Positions 1 through 8,020 of a DNA stretch of 33,038 nt are shown here, piece by piece. Numbering within the stretch: position 1 is the stretch's first letter; each line of letters opens with the position of its first letter. The stretch lies in contig CAKZKA010000108.1 in assembly GCA_937120965.1 (NCBI GenBank), forward strand, positions 1 to 33,038, read 5' to 3'. The notes beneath the pieces are model-generated. The model ran no database searches. It was not told the origin of the DNA and saw only the letters and a program-made list of their open reading frames with translations. Position numbers and translations under genes: made by a program. Source of the stretch: an uncultured Chloroflexota bacterium. Its GTDB lineage: Bacteria > Chloroflexota > Chloroflexia > Chloroflexales > Chloroflexaceae.

Positions 1-168
1 GGCGTCGGGACGCCCCGGGTGGACGCCCCCTCTCTCTGAGCGGGAGCGGGGGAGCGGGCGTCGGGACGCCCCGGGTGGACGCCCCCTCTCTCTGAGCGGG
101 AGCGGGGGAGCGGGCGTCGGGACGCCCCGGGTGAACGCCCCCTCTCTCTGAGCGGGAGCGGGGGAGTG
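1..168. repeat. Three 56-bp tandem repeats at window edge
   Basis: Three head-to-tail 56-bp units start at 1, 57 and 113. The first two are identical. The third differs by a G-to-A change in GTGGAC and a C-to-T change near its end. Each unit begins with the palindrome GGCGTCGGGACGCC and contains a C/T-rich block followed by GAGCGGGAGCGGGGGAG. The array lies 3' of the phosphofructokinase gene and may continue outside the window. No reading frame is supported here. Confidence 0.9.
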
Positions 169-216
169 GGCGTATGTTCTGTTCACCCCTGAACCCCTGG
201 CAGGGGAGGGGGTAGA

Positions 217-1335
217 TCATTCATCCCCAAAACAGATCCCCATATCGCGCGCCGTCAGGACGGTGTCACTGTCGAGGGGCACGGTCTTCATACGACTGGT
301 TGCCACCTCCAGCGGCACATACTTCACCGTGGGCGGATCGAGCGCAACCATGATCCCCGACTGGCCCTCGGCGATGGCGCGCACTGCCGCAGCGCCGAAG
401 CGTAGCGCCAGCAGGCGGTCGAAGGTGGTAGGCGAACCGCCCCGTAGCAAGTGGCCAAGCACCACCAGCCGCGTCTCACGGCCGGTCAGTTCTTCCAGCG
501 CGTGGGCCACCTTCTCGCCTACGCCGCCGAGACGATCGGCCCGGCCTGGCTCGCGGGCCACGACTGAGAAATCTCCGCCCTTCGGACGGGCGCCCTCGGC
601 GACGACGACGATCGAGAAGTAGCGCCCGGCCTCCTCGCGCTGGCGGATCTTCTCGGCTACCAGCTCCAGGTTGTAGGGGATCTCGGGAATAAGGATCGCG
701 TGGGCTGAGCCGGCAATCCCGGCGTGCAGGGCGATCCAGCCGGCGTAGCGACCCATGACCTCCACCACCAGCACGCGCTGGTGCGCCTGCGCCGTGGCGG
801 TAACGCGGTCGAGGCATTCGGTAGCGAAGGAGACGGCCGTGTCGAAGCCAAAGGTTGACACGGTGCCGTCGAGGTCGTTGTCAATCGTCTTGGGCACCCC
901 GATCACCCGCACACCCTTGCGGGCCAGCGCCGCCGCGATTTCCATCGAGCCATCGCCACCGATGGAGATAAGGGCATCGATGCCATACGCCGCCAGGCCG
1001 TTGACCAGTTCATCGGTGCGATCGCGCTCGTACACCGTGCCGTCAGGTCGCTGGGTCGGGTAGCGCATGGGATGCCCGCGGTTGGTTGTGCCAATGATCG
1101 TGCCGCCCAGACTGGTGATCCCGCGCACGGTTTCACGGGTGAGCGGGATCACACCTCCCTGGGGATACTCTTTCGGCGACAGAATGCCCGCGAAGCCGTC
1201 GCGGATCCCGTAACATTCCCAACCTCGATGCAGCGCCGAGAGCACCGCAGCGCGGATCACGGCGTTGAGACCCGGCGCGTCACCGCCACCGGTGCTCAGC
1301 GCAATACGAAAGGGTGCGCTATGCGAGTGAGCCAT
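217..1335 (-). CDS. pfkA: 6-phosphofructokinase (PfkA family)
   Basis: Phosphorylates fructose 6-phosphate to fructose 1,6-bisphosphate in glycolysis (cytoplasmic). The 372-residue product has the family motifs in order: GGGDAPGLNAV (17-27), IIGTTNRG (80-87), the phosphoryl-donor loop GGDGS (126-130), PKTIDND (148-154, with catalytic Asp152) and MGRYAGW (194-200). The donor site has Gly129 at the position usually diagnostic for ATP (E. coli Gly104) but Lys149 where E. coli has Gly124. This Gly/Lys pair is known from a clade of mostly ATP-dependent enzymes; pyrophosphate enzymes normally have Asp at the first site. I chose the ATG at 1335 because GGGAGAGAGG lies just upstream and the conserved N-terminus begins there; upstream in-frame codons run into repeat DNA. 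The gene stands alone. Donor specificity is inferred, not certain. Confidence 0.95.
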   Translation of the reverse strand: MAHSHSAPFRIALSTGGGDAPGLNAVIRAAVLSALHRGWECYGIRDGFAGILSPKEYPQGGVIPLTRETVRGITSLGGTIIGTTNRGHPMRYPTQRPDGTVYERDRTDELVNGLAAYGIDALISIGGDGSMEIAAALARKGVRVIGVPKTIDNDLDGTVSTFGFDTAVSFATECLDRVTATAQAHQRVLVVEVMGRYAGWIALHAGIAGSAHAILIPEIPYNLELVAEKIRQREEAGRYFSIVVVAEGARPKGGDFSVVAREPGRADRLGGVGEKVAHALEELTGRETRLVVLGHLLRGGSPTTFDRLLALRFGAAAVRAIAEGQSGIMVALDPPTVKYVPLEVATSRMKTVPLDSDTVLTARDMGICFGDE

Positions 1336-1472
1336 CGTTCCTCTCTCCCCTCGGTCAGAGCGTCTATCGGCAGGATGAACCTGCCCGGGATCATGAGTGA
1401 CCTGGTAATCTGATGACGCCGGATGGCACGCCGGGGAGACATGGCCTTCCCGCTGTATTGCATCAGACAACG

Positions 1473-1600
1473 ATGCGGCTGTGCCACACAACACCAGGGT
1501 GAAAGCGAGGTATTCCTGAGGGCGTAGCCCTCCTGAACCCTGCCCTGGACAGGGAGATGGGGAGTCCGGGGGTTCCCCCTCTCCAACCAGGTCACACGAG
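1473..1600 (+). repeat. Degenerate intergenic repeat cluster A
   Basis: The 476-bp gap between the sortase 3' end and the phosphofructokinase start holds no gene. Positions 1473-1492 are a diverged copy of the ATGCGGCTGCGCCGCACAAC module. It is followed by ACACCAGGGTGAAA and a GAGGGC-GTA-GCCCTC hairpin near 1523-1537, the same order as in the cluster at 31081-31170. The rest (1601-1811) shows nothing recognisable. Confidence 0.7.
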
Positions 1601-1811
1601 CCGATAGGCGCTCACTCCTTCTGCCTCTTCGCCAGTGTAGCAGGAGTGCGCGGCTGTCACCGTTACTGTTGCGTATCGCGCTGTGACAGTCCATACACTC
1701 AGGCATGGTTCAGACCCGGACGTTTTGCTTGACCGATGGGCGACGGCTCCACACGACCGGGCTGTGAAGGTGTGAAGCTGAACGCCGGGGGTCAAGCTCG
1801 TTTGAAACGCT

Positions 1812-2534
1812 TTACGCTGGTTCAGCGATGGTGATCAGGCGGTGGGTCATATCAACAGTGGCGCCATTTACGATCACTTTATCGCCGATGCACGACACCA
1901 GGGTTACCTGCTCGCGGCCAGTGGGCAGGATGTACTCAACCTGATCGGGCGTTGCCCAGATTTGCCGGGTAACCACGTAGGTATGGGCGGCGCCGTTGGC
2001 GCTGTAGAGGATGAGTTGCGCGCCGATTGGCACCTCTTTCAGGCGCGCAAAGGGCGCAGGAATGTGGGGAGTGTTGCGGAAGCGCAGCACGTGGCCCCAG
2101 AGCACCACATTCTCACCCTGGCCGGGAGCCGCGCTCAAGTTGTACCAGCCAACATCGTGGTCTGGCACAACCGGCACGCCCTTACGGTCCAACCCAACGG
2201 GCACAAGGATCCGGTCAAGCTCGATCACCGGGATGACGAGCCGCACCGGCGGCCCGCTGGCGGGCTGGATCGCAGGCGCAGGCGTGGCCGTCGCGGGCAC
2301 ACGGGTGGCCGTCGCTGGTACACGGGTGGCCGTCGTCGGCGTGCGGATGGCCATCGCTGGCGCGGGGGAGGCCGTCATTGGCACGGGGGTGGCCCTCACG
2401 GGGGCGGGAGTGGCCATCGGAGGCGTTGCCGTCACTGGCGCGGGGGAGGTAGCGGCGGAGCGGGTCAGGGCGGCCGGCGGAACCGGACCGCCACCGGCGA
2501 GCAGCGCCAGCAGGATCACAACAACAAGGCGCAT
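1812..2534 (-). CDS. Sortase, class E/F-like, with Pro/Thr-rich linker
   Basis: A 240-residue membrane-anchored cysteine transpeptidase of the sortase fold. Residues 1-20 form an N-terminal hydrophobic anchor. Residues 28-92 are a low-complexity Ala/Thr/Pro linker with ATRVPAT-type repeats, probably a wall-spanning stalk. The catalytic domain (about 97-240) carries His148 (VLWGHV), Cys215 (TLVSCIG) and Arg232 (THRLI), the complete His/Cys/Arg triad. The compact domain and late Arg suit class E or F better than class A. Sortases cut an LPxTG-like sorting signal and join the substrate to an amine acceptor; I see no canonical LPxTG substrate in the window. The ATG at 2534 has GGAG 10 nt upstream. 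The gene is divergent from the SDR gene, and a TATAGT-like -10 lies at 2619-2624. The direction of the linker's codon repeats gives spurious frames on the other strand. Confidence 0.88.
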   Translation of the reverse strand: MRLVVVILLALLAGGGPVPPAALTRSAATSPAPVTATPPMATPAPVRATPVPMTASPAPAMAIRTPTTATRVPATATRVPATATPAPAIQPASGPPVRLVIPVIELDRILVPVGLDRKGVPVVPDHDVGWYNLSAAPGQGENVVLWGHVLRFRNTPHIPAPFARLKEVPIGAQLILYSANGAAHTYVVTRQIWATPDQVEYILPTGREQVTLVSCIGDKVIVNGATVDMTHRLITIAEPA

Positions 2535-2646
2535 AGCATCTGTGCTCCGGGAGTTGTTAATGGGCCGTAGATGTCAACGAGCAAGGGTTGGTTGGCAGCG
2601 CAACAACCTGCTACGATCACTATAACACATTCCCGGCACGGCGCGA

Positions 2647-2677
2647 TTGCAATCCGCCGCACGAGATAGGCTATAAT
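2647..2677 (+). promoter_or_regulatory. Putative promoter of the SDR gene
   Basis: TTGCAA (2647-2652) and TATAAT (2672-2677) are separated by 19 bp, slightly long for sigma-70. Transcription would start about 90 nt before the ATG at 2773. The leader holds a hairpin with arms CCTCCAC (2709-2715) and GTGGAGG (2748-2754). Confidence 0.5.
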
Positions 2678-2772
2678 CTTCCAGGTTACACGCGCTTGAG
2701 AATCTGGTCCTCCACTCCACGCCTGCACTGAGTCGTGTGGAGGGGTGGTGGAGGTGTAGCACTGAGGGAGCC

Positions 2773-3492
2773 ATGAAGCTCAAAGGACGCGTCGCCATCA
2801 TTACCGGGGCCTCGAGCGGCGTCGGCTACGCTACTGCACGGCTGTTTGCGCGGGAAGGCGCGACAGTTGTTGCGGCCGCGCGTCGCCGCGAGCTGCTGGA
2901 GCACCTGATCGCCGAGATTGCCTACGAGGGTCACCAGGGGTTGAGCATTCCCGCCGATGTGACTGACTCAGGGCAGGTTCAACATCTTGTTGAGCAGACC
3001 ATTGCGCTTCTTGGGCGGATCGATATTCTGATCAACTGCGCCGGGGGCGTGATGAAGATCTCACCGGTGGAGCAGTTCAGCGATGCCGAGTGGCGCGCGA
3101 TCCTCGACACCAATCTGACCGGCGTCTTTTACGCGACGCGGGCAGTTGTGCCGTATATGAAGCGCCAGCACAGTGGGACGATCGTAAACCTCGGCTCGCG
3201 GGTGGGCAAAATGGGGATCGCCAACATCAGCCCCTTCAGCGCCGCGAAGTTTGCCCTGGCGGGCTTTTCGCAGTCGCTGGCTCAGGAATTGCGCCCTTAT
3301 AACATCTTTGTGACGAATGTGGTTGCGGGCATGATCAACGCCGATCTGGCGCCCCTCAACCCCGATGAGTCACTGCGCCGGCGCCTGCTGACCACCGAAG
3401 ACGTGGCCCAGGCGCTGCTCTGGGTCTGCACCCTGCCGCCCAGCCTGCGGGTGGACGAATTGCCGATCATGCCGCGCCACGTGGATCTGTGA
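2773..3492 (+). CDS. SDR-family protein lacking the catalytic Tyr
   Basis: A 239-residue classical short-chain dehydrogenase/reductase fold. Visible motifs are the NAD(P)-binding TGASSGVG (11-18), the NCAG variant of NNAG (88-91), Asn114 in DTNLTG, Ser142 in NLGSR and Lys159. The expected catalytic Tyr, 13 residues after the Ser and 4 before the Lys, is Phe155 (PFSAAK; codon TTC at 3235-3237). Known SDRs use this Tyr as the general acid/base, so ordinary oxidoreductase activity is doubtful. The protein could be a non-catalytic NAD(P) sensor, or work by a modified mechanism. The ATG at 2773 is preceded by a GAGGGAG site and starts at the usual N-terminus (MKLKGRVAIITG). The C-terminal VDELPIMPR resembles FabG-like relatives. 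The substrate cannot be inferred. Confidence 0.9.
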   Translation: MKLKGRVAIITGASSGVGYATARLFAREGATVVAAARRRELLEHLIAEIAYEGHQGLSIPADVTDSGQVQHLVEQTIALLGRIDILINCAGGVMKISPVEQFSDAEWRAILDTNLTGVFYATRAVVPYMKRQHSGTIVNLGSRVGKMGIANISPFSAAKFALAGFSQSLAQELRPYNIFVTNVVAGMINADLAPLNPDESLRRRLLTTEDVAQALLWVCTLPPSLRVDELPIMPRHVDL

Positions 3493-3568
3493 TCGGCGCA
3501 GCCGGGCCCGCGCGTGTCCTGGCCCACGGAGGGAAACGCGGCTTTCCCTGTGCTTACCTTAGCCGTCT

Positions 3569-4087
3569 ATGCGGCTGCGCGGCACAACGACAAAATGAAA
3601 ATGGTTTTTTCCCGGGAGGGCGTAGGCGCGCGGCGCCGCCGCGCCTCTACGTCCAAACCCTCCCCGCGGGCGGGTTGTTTCCCGGGAGGGCGTAGGCGCG
3701 GCGCCGCCGCGCCTCTACGTCCAAACCCTCCCCGCGGGCGGGTTGTTTCCCGGGAGGGCGTAGGCGCGGCGCCGCCGCGCCTCTACGTCCAAACCCTCCC
3801 GCGCGCGGGTTGTTTCCTGGGAGGGCGTAGGCGCGGCGCCGCCGCGCCTCTACGTCCAAACCCTCCCCGCGGGCGGGTTGCTTCCTGGGAGGGCCGCCCC
3901 CTCCCTGGCCCTCCCCCGCTGGGGGAGGGAACCGGGCGCCTCCCCGCAGGGAGGGGAGAATGGGGAAACCCGGTTTCCCCATGTCCCAACCGGTGTTGGG
4001 AGCGGCTGGCGCCCCCACAGGCAGGGGTGCGGTTCGACAGGCTCACCGCAGGTGGGGAAACCTGGTTTCCCCGTATGTTCACCTCAG
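3569..4087 (+). repeat. Intergenic repeat cluster B
   Basis: The 622-bp gap between the SDR gene and the small GTG-start gene is filled by repeats. In order: the ATGCGG module (3569-3588, one mismatch), GAATGAAAAT-like spacer, the 68-bp tandem array (separate entry), a 19-bp GGGGAAACCCGGTTTCCCC palindrome (3962-3980), a TCCCAACCG...CACAGGCAGGGG module (3983-4026), a second palindrome copy (4054-4072) and the terminal boundary TATGTTCACCTCAG (4075-4088). Long reading frames through this region are repeat artefacts, rich in Pro/Arg/Gly in all frames. Confidence 0.85.
3608..3880. repeat. Four tandem ~68-bp repeats
   Basis: Units begin at 3608, 3678, 3746 and 3813 (lengths 70, 68, 67 and 68). 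Each runs from TTTCC(C/T)GGGAGGGCGTAG through a GGCGCCGCCGCGCC block, TCTACGTCCAAACCCTCCC and GCGGGCGGGTTG. A fifth, truncated unit starts at 3881. The same unit occurs once in inverse orientation at about 7690-7765. Confidence 0.9.
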
Positions 4088-4114
4088 ATACCCAATGAGC
4101 GCCCGAGGGGACCA

Positions 4115-4420
4115 GTGGAAGTAACGATCATCGGCGAGTATGAAATCACCTGTAGCGCAGACCACGAGCCTGCCCTGGTGATCCACCACGTCGTGCGCGG
4201 CTATGACGCTGTGGTTCTTGACGCGGCAGCCGTAGCGACGCTCCGGGAGCTGCTCGCTGTTCAGCAGAAGCGCATTCGCCCCCTGGGCCAGTACCAGGCC
4301 GTCTTCGGGGCGGGAGGGGATATGACGGTGTATACGGTCGCGAATCAACGCGCCGTCTACCTCAACAGCGAGCAGACTGCGCGGCTCGCGGCGCTGCTGA
4401 GGGGTAAGGAGCCGAGGTAG
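4115..4420 (+). CDS. Small hypothetical protein (101 aa)
   Basis: I do not recognise this protein. It would start at GTG 4115 with GAGGGG four bases upstream. An upstream extension in the same frame is repeat DNA and is unlikely to be translated. The sequence is a compact alpha/beta mix: beta-rich N-terminus (EYEITC...PALVIHHVV), a helix with AAAVATLRELLAVQQK, then beta strands (DMTVYTVANQRAVYLN) and a C-terminal helix (TARLAALLRG). There is no signal peptide or membrane segment. The stop lies 15 bp before the ATG of the large membrane protein, so the two are probably cotranscribed. The frame is supported by its GC-rich codon use and RBS, but short length leaves doubt. Confidence 0.6.
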   Translation: MEVTIIGEYEITCSADHEPALVIHHVVRGYDAVVLDAAAVATLRELLAVQQKRIRPLGQYQAVFGAGGDMTVYTVANQRAVYLNSEQTARLAALLRGKEPR

Positions 4421-4435
4421 CCAGCCGCAGAGCCT

Positions 4436-6589
4436 ATGTCGGACCAGTTTCGTCGCCGCTACTGCCGGTGGGGGGCGCACGCGCTCGCCTTCTGGGCATA
4501 CGCTCTGCTGACCGTGGGCCTTACCTGGCCCGCTGCGGCCCACCTGACAACCCACGTTGCTGCAGGCGACGGCGGGCGCTTTGCCTACTCTGGCTTCAAC
4601 GACGCAATCCAGTACACCTGGAGCTTCTGGTGGGTTCAGCGGGCGTTGACAGACGGGCAATCGCCTTTTGAGACAGCGTTGCTGTTCTACCCCGAAGGAG
4701 CGCCGCTTTACCGGCACACCCTCATGCCGGCTATCACCCTTCTGCTGGCGCCGGTCACCGCCCTGGCCGGCCCGGTAGCAGCCTACAACCTCGGCGCCAT
4801 GCTCGGCGTCGCATTCACCGGGTATGGGGTCTTCCTGCTCGCTGGCCAGTATGCACGCCACGACCTGAGCGCCTGGATCGCCGGAGCCCTGGTAGCTGCC
4901 TGTCCCTTTATGGCAATGAAGCTACAGGTCTCGCACCTCAACCTGCTCTATATGGGCTGGCTGGCGTTATTGCTGTTCGCGCTGGCGCGTTTCGACGCCA
5001 CGGGCGATCCGCGCTACGCGCTGCTGGGGGCCGTCAGTGTGGCCGGGGTGGTCTATACGGACTGGTACCTGACCCTGATCGCCGGATGCCTGCTGCTTAC
5101 CTGGGTCGGCGTGAACCTGTGGCGTCCGGTGCGGCGCCCGAACCTGGTTCGCAGCTACGTGCTAGCGGGTCTCCTCGCGGCCCTGATGTCGGCGCCGCTG
5201 CTGCTGGGGCTCTGGACGACCAGCGCGCGCTTCCCGCCGTTCAGCGAGAGCCAGTGGATCTCGTGGGAGGTGGGGGTGCGCGGCTATTCGGCAGACGCTG
5301 CCGGTCTGTTCTTTCCCTCGCTGCTCCAACCTGCGTGGCGCGGCGCTGCCGAGGCGCTAACAGCGCCGCTGGTCGCCAGGGTGCCAGTGATCGAGGGGTG
5401 GTACATCGCCGCAGGCTGGACATTGCTCGGGCTGGCGTCTGTGGGGATCTGGCGATACGGGCGCGCGCAGTGGCGCTTGCTTGTTGTTGCCGCGGTTGGC
5501 TGGGTGCTCTCACTGGGACCGGAGCTGCGGGTACTGGGCGTGGAGACCGGCATAGCGATGCCCTATGCGCTGATCCAGAGACTGCCCCTGCTCGAAACGG
5601 GGCGCCGTCCCAATCTTTTTGCGCTGACCTGCATCCTGATCGCCGCGGTCTTTGCCGCGCAAGGTCTGCGCTGGCTCCTTGAGCGGTCAGAACGCCGGGG
5701 CTGGTTAGTGCTCGCCGGGGTCGCGCTGGTGGCGAGCATTGAACTCTGGCCGGCGCCACGCCAGCCAGCGCGCATCGCAGCGCCTGCGCTCTACGCTGCC
5801 ATCGCCAGTCGGCCAGGGCCGGTAGTGGACGTGCCGGTAGGGGGCGACATCGAGGCACGGACGCTGCTCCACCAGATGACCCATGGCCAGCCCATCCTGC
5901 GCGGCTACCTTTCACGCTCGCCCGACTACCCGGCCCTGGACTATAACCCGCTGGTGCGCGCCCTGGCGCTGCTGGAGCCGCTTCCGACCCGGGATATCGT
6001 GGCGCTTGACGACGACGCGCTGACGGCAATGCAGTGTTTCTACCGCTTCCGCCACGTGGTTGTCGAGCGGCCGCTGGTGAGAGCCGAAGAGTTCGCCTGG
6101 TTAGCGCCGCTCGGGGCGCGGCTCCACGCTCCTGCGCCCTGGTACGACGATGGTCATTTCGTGGCCTACGAACTGCCCGTGCCCGCGCCGCCCTGCGCTG
6201 CCTTCAGTTTCCTCGGCGCGGGATGGCACGGGCGTGAAGATGCGGGTGAGCAGATCTGGCGCTGGATGAGTGGGCGCGCCGAACTCTGGGTCGTAAATCC
6301 CGCGGCTACCTCCGGCCCCGTCGTGCTCACCTTGCGCGCCGAAAGCTACGGCCCCGCCGACACGGCGACCGTCAACCCGCTCCGGGTCGCGCGCGCGGGA
6401 CAAACCCTGGCCGTGGCGCCGATCGCCCGCGAGGCGCGCACCTATCACCTTGTGCTCACCTTGCCGCCGGGGGCAAGCCGCCTCGACCTGATCCCCGCGC
6501 GCGTCGCCAGGGACGCTGGCGGGCGCGAGCTCAGCATCAGCGTTACTCAGATCCGGGTGCAGGCGCCGGAAGCGCAGGATACCCCGTGA
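4436..6589 (+). CDS. Polytopic membrane protein, GT-C/YfhO-like
   Basis: A 717-residue integral membrane protein. Residues 1-440 hold roughly 11-12 hydrophobic segments, beginning near 15-37. The first extracytoplasmic loop includes DAIQYTWSFWW, PFETALLFYPEG and LYRHTLMPA, the pattern of GT-C-type glycosyltransferase-like proteins related to YfhO, which typically use polyprenyl-phosphate sugar donors. An acidic residue (the D of DAIQY) sits where such proteins keep their catalytic Asp. The C-terminal ~270 residues are soluble and probably extracytoplasmic; the last ~110 look beta-sandwich-like. The role is inferred: sugar transfer to a lipid, protein or glycan at the outer face of the membrane. 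The acceptor is unknown. It follows the small gene at 4115 closely, and its 3' end overlaps the convergent kinase gene by 47 bp. Confidence 0.8.
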   Translation: MSDQFRRRYCRWGAHALAFWAYALLTVGLTWPAAAHLTTHVAAGDGGRFAYSGFNDAIQYTWSFWWVQRALTDGQSPFETALLFYPEGAPLYRHTLMPAITLLLAPVTALAGPVAAYNLGAMLGVAFTGYGVFLLAGQYARHDLSAWIAGALVAACPFMAMKLQVSHLNLLYMGWLALLLFALARFDATGDPRYALLGAVSVAGVVYTDWYLTLIAGCLLLTWVGVNLWRPVRRPNLVRSYVLAGLLAALMSAPLLLGLWTTSARFPPFSESQWISWEVGVRGYSADAAGLFFPSLLQPAWRGAAEALTAPLVARVPVIEGWYIAAGWTLLGLASVGIWRYGRAQWRLLVVAAVGWVLSLGPELRVLGVETGIAMPYALIQRLPLLETGRRPNLFALTCILIAAVFAAQGLRWLLERSERRGWLVLAGVALVASIELWPAPRQPARIAAPALYAAIASRPGPVVDVPVGGDIEARTLLHQMTHGQPILRGYLSRSPDYPALDYNPLVRALALLEPLPTRDIVALDDDALTAMQCFYRFRHVVVERPLVRAEEFAWLAPLGARLHAPAPWYDDGHFVAYELPVPAPPCAAFSFLGAGWHGREDAGEQIWRWMSGRAELWVVNPAATSGPVVLTLRAESYGPADTATVNPLRVARAGQTLAVAPIAREARTYHLVLTLPPGASRLDLIPARVARDAGGRELSISVTQIRVQAPEAQDTP

Positions 6590-7508
6590 CCTGCACCAGC
6601 ACCTGAAGGGCCCGCACATCGCCGGGCGCGATGCGACCCCCGCCGATGCTCAGCGCATCGGCGGTACCGCAGGCCACCCCCAGGCGGAGGGCCTCGGGCA
6701 AGGCCAGGCCACGGAGCAGGCCGGTCGCCAGCCCGGCCAGCAACGAGTCGCCGCTCCCCACACTGCTCACAATGCGCACCTCCGGCGGGCAGGCCCACCA
6801 GGCGCCACTGGCATCGGCAGCCACGCAGCCCAGGGCGCCGAGGGTCACTGCCGCCAGCGCCACCCCCTGCGACCGCACGAGTTGCAGCGCCGCCAGGGCG
6901 GCAGGCACATCCGTCACCGGGCGCCCCAGCACAGCACCCAGTTCGGACCCATTGACCTTCACGCCCCAGGGCCGGGTTGCCAGGGCCACCTCCAGTGCCG
7001 GCCCGCTCGTATCCACCAGCACGCGCAGGCCGCGCGCCGCCAGCTCGGCCAGCAAAGCGCCCAGGGCGGCAGGCTCGATCCCGCGGGGCAGACTGCCAGA
7101 GAGGACGGCGAGAGCGGCCCCGGGCGATGCCGCCAGCACGTCATCGGCGAAGGCGCGCCAGTCAGCGGGGGCGAGGATCGGCCCGGCCTCGTTCAGCGCG
7201 GTCGCATCGCTGGCCTCGCGGTCAACCACGAGCACACAGGTGCGCGTCTCGCCAGCCTGGTGGCGCGTCCAGCGGCCCATCAACCCCTCAGCGGCGGCCA
7301 GGCAGGCCACTGCATCGCCGGTCAGCCCGCCAAGGGGCGCGCAGACCAGCGCCGGCTGGCCGAGGGTGTGGGCCGCGCGGGCCACATTGAGCCCCTTGCC
7401 CCCCGCGGCAACGATCACCTCGTCGGTGCGGAAGACGCCGCCGAGGCGCAGACCGTGGAACACCATCGTGCGATCCAGGGCAGGGTTCGGTGTGATGATC
7501 AGTATCAC
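6543..7508 (-). CDS. PfkB-family kinase, 1-phosphofructokinase/tagatose-6-P kinase type
   Basis: A 321-residue cytoplasmic ribokinase-fold sugar-phosphate kinase of the FruK/LacC subgroup. It starts directly with the TPNPALDRT motif (6-14) typical of 1-phosphofructokinases, then GGKGLNVARA (36-45, PfkB signature 1), LSGSLPRG (136-143), TLGALG (222-227, ATP region) and SVGSGDSLLAG (249-259) with catalytic base Asp254. The most likely reaction is fructose 1-phosphate or tagatose 6-phosphate plus ATP to the 1,6-bisphosphate. No PTS or sugar operon is adjacent, so the substrate is unresolved. Translation starts at GTG 7508 with a strong AGGAGG 7 nt upstream. That SD directly abuts a repeat boundary motif (7519-7530). 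The 3' end overlaps the convergent membrane-protein gene by 47 bp. Confidence 0.9.
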   Translation of the reverse strand: MILIITPNPALDRTMVFHGLRLGGVFRTDEVIVAAGGKGLNVARAAHTLGQPALVCAPLGGLTGDAVACLAAAEGLMGRWTRHQAGETRTCVLVVDREASDATALNEAGPILAPADWRAFADDVLAASPGAALAVLSGSLPRGIEPAALGALLAELAARGLRVLVDTSGPALEVALATRPWGVKVNGSELGAVLGRPVTDVPAALAALQLVRSQGVALAAVTLGALGCVAADASGAWWACPPEVRIVSSVGSGDSLLAGLATGLLRGLALPEALRLGVACGTADALSIGGGRIAPGDVRALQVLVQVTGYPALPAPAPGSE

Positions 7509-7518
7509 CAGTCGCCTC

Positions 7519-8020
7519 CTGAGGTGAACATAGCCCGCCCGCGGGAGGGTGTGGGAGGGCGAAGCCCTTCAACGGGTTTCACCTGTTCTGGAATGGGCTT
7601 CCCGGGACACGGGGGGGAAATGGGCCAACGAATGGGAAACGAATAAACGAATGCGCAAGGTGTGCCTGACTCTGAGGTGAACAGAGCCCGCCCGCGGGAG
7701 GGTGTGGGCGTAGGGGCGTGGCGGCGCCGCGCCCCTACCCCCTCCCAGGAAACAACCCGCCAGCAGGGAGGGTTTGGGAGGGCATAGCCCTCCCAAGAAC
7801 AATAATACTTTCATTCCGGTGTTGTGCGGCGCAGCCGCATGGACGACTGAGGTGAACATAGCCCGCCCGCGGGAGGGTGTGGGAGGGCCAAGCCCTCCCA
7901 AGAAAAACCTATGTTCATCGTGTCGTTGTGCGGCGTAGCCGCATGGACGGCTGAGGTGAACATACGGGGAAACCGGGTTTCCCCATCCCCCTGCCTGCGG
8001 GGGGCGCGGCGCAGCCGCGA
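7519..8020 (-). repeat. Intergenic repeat cluster C
   Basis: This cluster fills most of the 753-bp divergent gap between the kinase and phoX. The boundary CTGAGGTGAACA occurs four times (from 7519, 7672, 7847 and 7951), each followed by AGCCCGCCCGCGGGAGGG or by the 19-bp palindrome (7966-7984). The ATGCGG module appears in inverse orientation at 7821-7840 and 7925-7944, and GGGAGGGC-NNN-GCCCTCCC hairpins (loops ATA and CAA) near 7780 and 7881. The remaining part, 8021-8261, is described under phoX and in the findings. Confidence 0.85.

Noticed and set aside
1296..1706. A minus-strand frame with a CMDCH heme-binding-like motif near its start
   Set aside because: Only one such motif, no signal peptide, and the frame runs into repeat DNA and overlaps the phosphofructokinase start, so it is chance.
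3608..3880. CRISPR array
   Set aside because: Units are contiguous tandem copies with no unique spacers, and there are no cas genes.
3514..4098. Long open frames through cluster B with repeated Arg/Pro/Gly-rich peptides
   Set aside because: They are produced by the tandem and palindromic repeats, are open in several frames on both strands, and lack ribosome sites and start-codon context.
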